The notes below the pieces were generated by a model, which worked only from the letters and a program-made list of their open reading frames with translations, was not told where the DNA came from and searched no databases. A program made the position numbers and the translations under genes. A stretch of 64,000 nt of DNA from Branchiostoma floridae. Lineage: Eukaryota > Chordata > Leptocardii > Amphioxiformes > Branchiostomatidae. Positions within the stretch are counted from its first letter, which is position 1. Each line of letters starts with the position of its first letter. This document shows, in pieces, positions 58,736 through 64,000 of this stretch. The stretch is from the NCBI RefSeq assembly GCF_000003815.2, contig NW_023365703.1:125188-189187 (forward strand). The letters run 5' to 3'.

Positions 58736-59934
58736 CATGTTGATTTACTATTAATGTAATATAGGCCTCTTTTTGATATTTCTGGTTATCATTTTGTATC
58801 AATATTACATCATATATGGTACTCTGTTTTGTTATTTATTGATTACCAAACATTTTGTTTAGTATAGAGGAGGGGCTATAGTACAAGCTATCTACGCCCC
58901 TCCCCCCTCTTCTGCACCTGTTTTTATGCATAATTTTTCTGTTTTATGTATTTTGTTGTGCGAATAAACAAAAAAAACCAACACTAGAATCATAGCTTAA
59001 AGGGGCTAAAACTTAACGGAATTTTTTTGCACATTTAAATAATTATGTGAATTTTTTCTTTTTATTTTGTGAAGAAACATACGCAAACGTAAGGGGTACA
59101 GTTTTGCTTAGCGGTTTCTTTTTTTAGCTGAGACTTATAAGTTATATGTGCAAGTTTTACACACCATTTCTGTCGAATCACTGGTTGACATTACAAGTAA
59201 TGAACCACCCACCTTTTTTCTAGACAATGATATATGTATATATATCGAGTTCTGGTGATACGTCTGAAGAAGGATGACATTTGTCCTTTTGTAAAAGCTT
59301 GACGACGTGTTGCAATCATGTTTTACAAGGAGATGCTTATTTTTCTCCGAGAAATGTAGATACCCAGATGTAAGACTTGGGAGATATGGCACTAATCTGT
59401 AATTAAGTGTGGCCAACCAACGACATGCAGTAATAATTACTTCACATATATACATTAAGGAAAAAAAAGTTCAGATGAAATATATGTCAAAAGTCTTTAC
59501 CTTACGCAACGTGTTGGTCTAATAACTATTCAGAAACCTCACGTTTCGTCTGATGATGAAAAAGGGGCTCGGGCAAGTTTACTTAAACAAGTTTTTTTTT
59601 TTTTAAATAATAGTGCGTGTATACAACATATATACACTTATTTTGTAAAATGTTAAAAATTGTGTCTGGGTAAAGTACACTTCTTTCAGACAAGCACTTC
59701 GATTACTATATTTCAAGTAGACCAACAAACGGTCACAAAGTCATTCTGCCTTCTTTCTGGGGCACCAGCAAAATGGTGCATTCTGAGTCTTGAATAAATC
59801 ATTCAACTGACACCAAGATCGCAATCTGTCTACCCAGAAGAAAATACCGTTGTTGTTTCGTTGTATTTTTGTCCTGATAAAACGAGACGTCCTCTGGTGA
59901 GTATAAAATTTAGCATTATTTCTTGATTACGTAC

Positions 59935-60490
59935 GCCTTACTGAAACAATCCCTGTGCTAAAATTGATTAGAATATTGATCACTATAAAGACAGCTTTTT
60001 AATGCCTAATATGGGTCTGTTTCAGAATAATATAAAATATTGAAGTTTCCAAGGGCATTTCCACGAGGATATTTGCAGACATTGTCTTGTTTTACCTAAG
60101 TTTACCTTAGTCTTGTTCAAAATGAACCATCGTTAGACAGTTGTAACTTGATTTGATGCAATTCGAATTCGTTTTACAAATGTATGTATGGTCGCCATGC
60201 TTCCTGTCACAACAAAAATAAACGCTCAACAATACACATTTACATTATACTGTTTAATCACGGTGCTGTAATACATCGTATGACTAACACTTCAATTTGG
60301 AGAGCGGGAATCTGACTGTAAACACAATCTGTCATGTGTCATCTTCACACCATGGTAAATTGTGTTGGTAAAATTAAATATAATGTCATTAAGTTAAAAC
60401 CCATCAAACCGCGCACGTGCAGTCATTACTGAAAATGTCTGTCACCGACGTGAGAAACCCATGAGCTTGTAATCAGTAGTAAAATAGCTT
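59935..60490. other. unassigned, no gene seen
   Basis: Nothing recognised. Confidence 0.5.
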
Positions 60491-60493
60491 GTA

Positions 60494-62401
60494 CAGTGAA
60501 ACCTGCCCGAGCGACCACCTCTTCTCAGCGACCACCTAGCCATTTCGACCGCTTTTTCTCGGTCCCGATTTTTTTCCCATTGACGTAAGCACTAAGCGAC
60601 CTTTTCTCAACGACCACCTGGCCAACGCGACCGCGACCGGCCCAAATTGGGACCCATAACGACCGCATCATTTTCAAAATTGAGGTTATCATCGATTTTG
60701 TGCCGAAATTGGCCAGTTTGCGTCGGATTTTGACAGCCATTACGATGTTATGTTTAGAATAAAGATGGCGGCGGTCAATGGGGCAGTCTAATGGGAGGAA
60801 AGTTTGTTTTAAGAAAATCCGAATTTAGTTGTTACAGAAGTTTTTTTTTAAAATCTATATCATTATAAAGTGAACGAATGCTGAAACGTATATAGCCTCA
60901 TAATTTTTTAAAGAAAGAACTGTGTAGCTCATGCCTTTTTAACCCTCAAGCACCCGACCTTTTTTGCGACTAAAATGACCGAGTGGGGTCCAAACGGACC
61001 CCAAAATGTTTTGTTCATAAAATCTCAGTTCCAATTCCTATCGGTGATCATTGTACATACATTGCTTCGTCAATGTAAGAGGAATATTTCGACATGTTAA
61101 GGTGTTGCTAATTCCACCTCATTATCATAATTTATGCAAAAGATCAGAAGGACCATCTTTTGCACTAAACCTATTCTGACCAGAGAGGGGAATTTTGGGG
61201 AATTTTGAGGCCCTCAGCAAACTTTATGTCGCATAACTCATGAACGGCTTGTGCTAAAGCTACGAAACTTGGTTATATATCACAAAATATTGTTAGCAAA
61301 ATTTTTTGTCAATGAAGTAAATTTATCGTTATTTGGGGTTGCCATGGCAACGGAATTATGACAGGCATATTTTTGCCAAAATTTGCCAATTTCGATTTAA
61401 ACAAGGTTTTCTTGGTAAACAATGCTTGTTTTCTTACAATAAAATTTAATGAAATTTAATGCTATTTTCATAATTCAAAATTTATAATTTATGCTAATTT
61501 CATGACGTCATTAGTCAAAATCCAAGATGGCCGCCCTTATTAGCTTAATGACGTTATAATCTCGTCATATTGTATGGTGATTACATAAAAGTTTTTATGA
61601 GGATTTAGTTTTACATGTTTATTATGCTCTGAAAGTTTGGTGGTGATATGATAAATAGTTAGGGAGTTAGACTCAAAAGTTTGTTTCAAAAGCTACACTC
61701 TTTTGCTGGTGTCCGTTTGGACCCCAGACGGACCGATCACGGACTTTCTTTATAGCTTCCACAGTATTGTACCAATCTTCATAAAAACTTAGGAGAAGGT
61801 ATAAAAGATGTTGGCTGACAAAGTAACAGAAGGAATTTTTATTCAGATTAAAAATGTTCAAATGACACTGCAAAATGTACGCCTGGGGTCCAAACGGACC
61901 CCACTCGGGTGTTTGAGGGTTAAGAAAGATCTGTGTGAGTGCTTTTGTCCAACTGTACTGTACATTCACCTGTGGGTAAGTACGCTATCGGGACGTCCCG
62001 GGCATCGAATTCGAAAGTTTCACCGTAGTTATTTCAGATACGGCGATCAAGAACACAGCGACGCATAATGGCTTGTATGGTAACTGACAGCATCAAAGTT
62101 CCCTTACTGTCTAAAACGTTAGTGTACAAATACTGAGATTTAAAACACTGTATCAAATTAAAGCTCGATAAAAGCTTGGGGTTAAATTTACAGTTTACAG
62201 TGTGCGTGTTGTATTTGACATTAAAGACCTCGCTTCTTTGCGTGCGTGCAGTGTGCTTGCTATCTGCCATTAAACACTACGGAAACCATTTGTACTTTGC
62301 ATCGGGCATGTTTTGTGTCGATACTCTTCTCAGCGACCACCTGTCCAAATCGACCGCTTATTTTCCGGTCCCCCGGGTGGTCGTCTTGGCAGGTTTGACT
62401 G
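60494..62401. mobile_element. pogo/Tigger-like element, 1.9 kb including a nested insertion
   Basis: TA duplications at 60,492-60,493 and 62,402-62,403. Ends CAGTGAAACCTGCC(CGAG)CGACCACC and, reverse-complemented, CAGTCAAACCTGCC(AAGA)CGACCACC, followed by repeated GCGACCACC / CGACCGC phrases inside each end. No transposase is visible, so it is non-autonomous. The middle is occupied by a TTAA-flanked element. Confidence 0.85.
60943..61919. mobile_element. piggyBac-like non-autonomous element, 977 bp, nested
   Basis: TTAA at 60,939-60,942 and 61,920-61,923. Ends CCCTCAAGCACCCGA (left) and, reverse-complemented, CCCTCAAACACCCGAGTGGGG (right, given here to 20 bases: CCCTCAAACACCCGAGTGGG). TTAA targets with CCC-starting ends are diagnostic of piggyBac-type elements. 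The left end has about 20 extra bases before GAGTGGGGTCC. A third GGTGTCCGTTTGGACCCCAG lies inside near 61,710. No ORF likeness. Confidence 0.85.
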
Positions 62402-62404
62402 TAC

Positions 62405-62840
62405 TAGTAAAAAGTGGGTATGGCAACGACCTTCTTTTCTGATTCATTCTTCATTGCAGTTCCCTAATATTAATGTGCAGCATATTTTTACGTTTGCACG
62501 CCAACTTTTTTTGGTACTGCACAAGGAAAAAAAACTCGTATTGGGAGGGAAAATATATAAATATACTAAGAAAACCTTGATGAGTCTACCGTATGACTGC
62601 ATTTGCTTTATGTAAGAGTTTAGTGACGTTTTACAAGTTTTTTTATGAGCAATTTTGGAAAAAAATTGAATTGGACGATAAAGTATGGACAAACCCGTTC
62701 TTACGTTATACCAACAAAATGTTTGATAGCTCATCATGTAACGTATACATTATCTGAAAACTAAGAAAATCAACAACGATATTTGAGCCATTTTCTGAAC
62801 GACCATTGAGACAGAGACACTTTACCTCACGTAAAACAGT
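62405..62840. other. unassigned, no gene seen
   Basis: Overlapping short open frames on both strands without any family likeness. Confidence 0.5.
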
Positions 62841-63235
62841 GTTCATGTCTATTCAGGAATGTTTTATTTGTCTGATGTTGATGACAAACGTGCTCGGGCA
62901 AGTTCATGTTCAAATAAAGAAAGAAATGCCAAGAACACAGATTCGCTTTTTACTTTAAAAAAAGAATTGTGTCGTGATAAAGTACATATTTATTTAGACA
63001 AGCGCTTTATTCAATATATTTCAAACTTACCAACAGGCAAAGACAAGAAGCATGTAAATGCATTTATATTTGATGTTAGGCAAATGGTTCGTCCTGTGTT
63101 TTGAATAATACATCACAGTCAACCCACACTAGAAACGATCTGTCTACCGAGAACCAAATATCGCAGCAGTTGAGGTTAAAGCGAGAAGGACTGTGAGTCA
63201 CTACAACAGAAATTCTCTGGTGAGCGTGTGTTTAC
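62840..63235 (+). repeat. direct copy of palindrome 3 right-arm end
   Basis: Matches 59,540-59,910: GTGCTCGGGCAAGTTCATGTT, AGACAAGCGCTTTATTCAATA and GATCTGTCTACC, ending in TTCTCTG|GTGAGC, which parallels CCTCTG|GTGAGT at 59,897. The 81-codon frame over it is not supported as a gene. Confidence 0.6.
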
Positions 63236-64000
63236 CCGTTTTGTTTATTGTGTTCGCAAGACAGAAACCAAAATATAAATGAGTAGTAAAGAAGCGAGAA
63301 TGGCTTAAAAATACATTTTAAGGCAAATTTTCGTCACAACAATAGGTAATCACGGCTAAACGAAAAATGAAAAACTTTCTAAATTTTGTAAAATTGGATC
63401 TCAGGAAACATCAGAAGATTTGGATTACCTGGCGTAAGCCGTTCAAGCGTTATGCGACACGAAAAAATGCAAGGGTCTCAAAAGCCCCTCAGAACGGGCC
63501 AAAAAATGTTATGCATTCTTTTCTGCTATTATATTTAATTTCTGCGCTCTTATGTTTCTATCGGTATCACACAAGGTTTTGTAATCCTTATTGTCCTGTT
63601 TATACATGGAGCTGTTGTGCTACAAATCATTTATAGCAGATATACGGGCCTCGTTTTACACGTTCATGAGCTGTTTCCAAGCTAAATAAGCGTTCCAAAT
63701 ATAGACACTATGCATACAATATCTACTTTTACAATTATCTTATCCCTCCCCTTCTAAGTCCTATAACTCTAAGACGACGTGCCGTAGGGCCACCTTAGGA
63801 CATGATGTCGACATAATATCTGACAAGTATGTGACGTTTGACGTTACGTTTACGTAAGATGACGTAATTATGATGTCATCAATTTGATTATATTGGCCAA
63901 ACCCATGAAAAAAGGGTATTCTCAGAAAACTTCAAGTTATGCTACAAAAATGTAGCAACAAGTGCAGATAACAGTTAGTTACGCCTTGCGTTGCCAATAT
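63235..64000. other. unassigned window end
   Basis: An 89-codon frame (63,367-63,636) has a hydrophobic middle but no recognisable family or splice context. A CTAAGACGACGTGCCG / GGCCACCTTAGGAC stretch near 63,770-63,800 faintly recalls the CCGCCCTAAGA element ends. Confidence 0.4.

Larger units (their letters stand above)
52960..59935. repeat. palindrome 3
   Basis: 52,960-53,275 plus 56,245-56,835 (left arm) pair in reverse with 59,740-59,935 and 59,085-59,740 (right arm). Landmarks: GACTCAGAATGCACCATTTTG (53,200/59,780), TTGTGTCTGG.TAAAGTA (56,300/59,665), AACTTGCCC.AGCCCC (56,400/59,570) and CATCCTACTTCAGACGTATGA type (56,680/59,260). The left arm has about 3 kb inserted (53,280-56,245). 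A further direct copy of the right-arm end is at 62,840-63,235. Confidence 0.75.

Noticed and set aside
56539-59455. Two similar frames (74 and 106 codons) on opposite strands
   Set aside because: They are the two arms of palindrome 3; frames differ by indels and show no domain.
62859-63636. Two frames of 81 and 89 codons near the window end
   Set aside because: The first is inside a repeat copy; the second has no recognised features or splice sites.
1-64000. Endogenous retrovirus or LTR retrotransposon
   Set aside because: No long terminal repeats, primer-binding sites, gag, protease or integrase-like frames were seen; all reverse transcriptase pieces are of non-LTR type.

Overview
This is a eukaryotic, repeat-dominated window with two assembly gaps (33,516-33,615 and 35,925-36,103). 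The content fits an invertebrate deuterostome, most likely a lancelet (Branchiostoma). The grounds are non-LTR retrotransposons of L1/Tx1 and CR1 type, a CR1-like 3' end made of ATACAG repeats, many cut-and-paste transposon families and a decayed LRR-Ig receptor gene. The species is an inference. I see no prokaryotic features and no LTR or retroviral gag/pol sequence.

Layout. 0-6.2 kb: an array of about six 180-bp satellite monomers, then a 2.9-kb palindrome. 6.3-12.3 kb: one decayed L1/Tx1-type LINE (minus strand). It is split by a CR1-like LINE, which is itself split by a second L1/Tx1 copy with a poly(A) tail and a 13-bp target duplication. The first LINE is also split by a 1,057-bp dispersed element. 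12.3-35.8 kb: a giant imperfect palindrome centred near 27.1 kb. Its arms carry satellite monomers, LINE pieces, a deleted mariner and several copies of a promoter / exon 1 / splice-donor module. The ~2-kb centre is not part of the arms, and a direct copy of it (with part of one arm) lies at 46.5-50.0 kb. 36.4-39.8 kb: a 60-bp coding-phase minisatellite split by a 2,855-bp CACTA/EnSpm-like element with a GC-rich core. 39.9-45.5 kb: the only convincing intact host gene, four exons, all joined in phase 1, giving a 163-residue small type I membrane protein. 50.2-51.8 kb: an LRR-Ig receptor pseudogene. 53-60 kb: a third palindrome with a terminal-inverted-repeat element in its middle. 60.5-62.4 kb: a pogo/Tigger-like element containing a piggyBac-like element at TTAA.

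The most unusual points are: (1) a ~100-bp module (CCAAT, TATA-like, exon, GTAAGT donor) present seven times, with copies firing outward from the palindrome centre; (2) a 38-codon ORF that reads up to a splice donor, conserved in both copies of the palindrome centre; (3) a small inverted-repeat element whose whole body, both ends included, is flipped at the same site in the two centre copies; (4) a transposon carrying a GC-rich block with an octamer and a CCAAT motif.

All homology statements come from reading the sequence by eye. Repeat boundaries are good to a few bases where target duplications are given and to tens of bases elsewhere.
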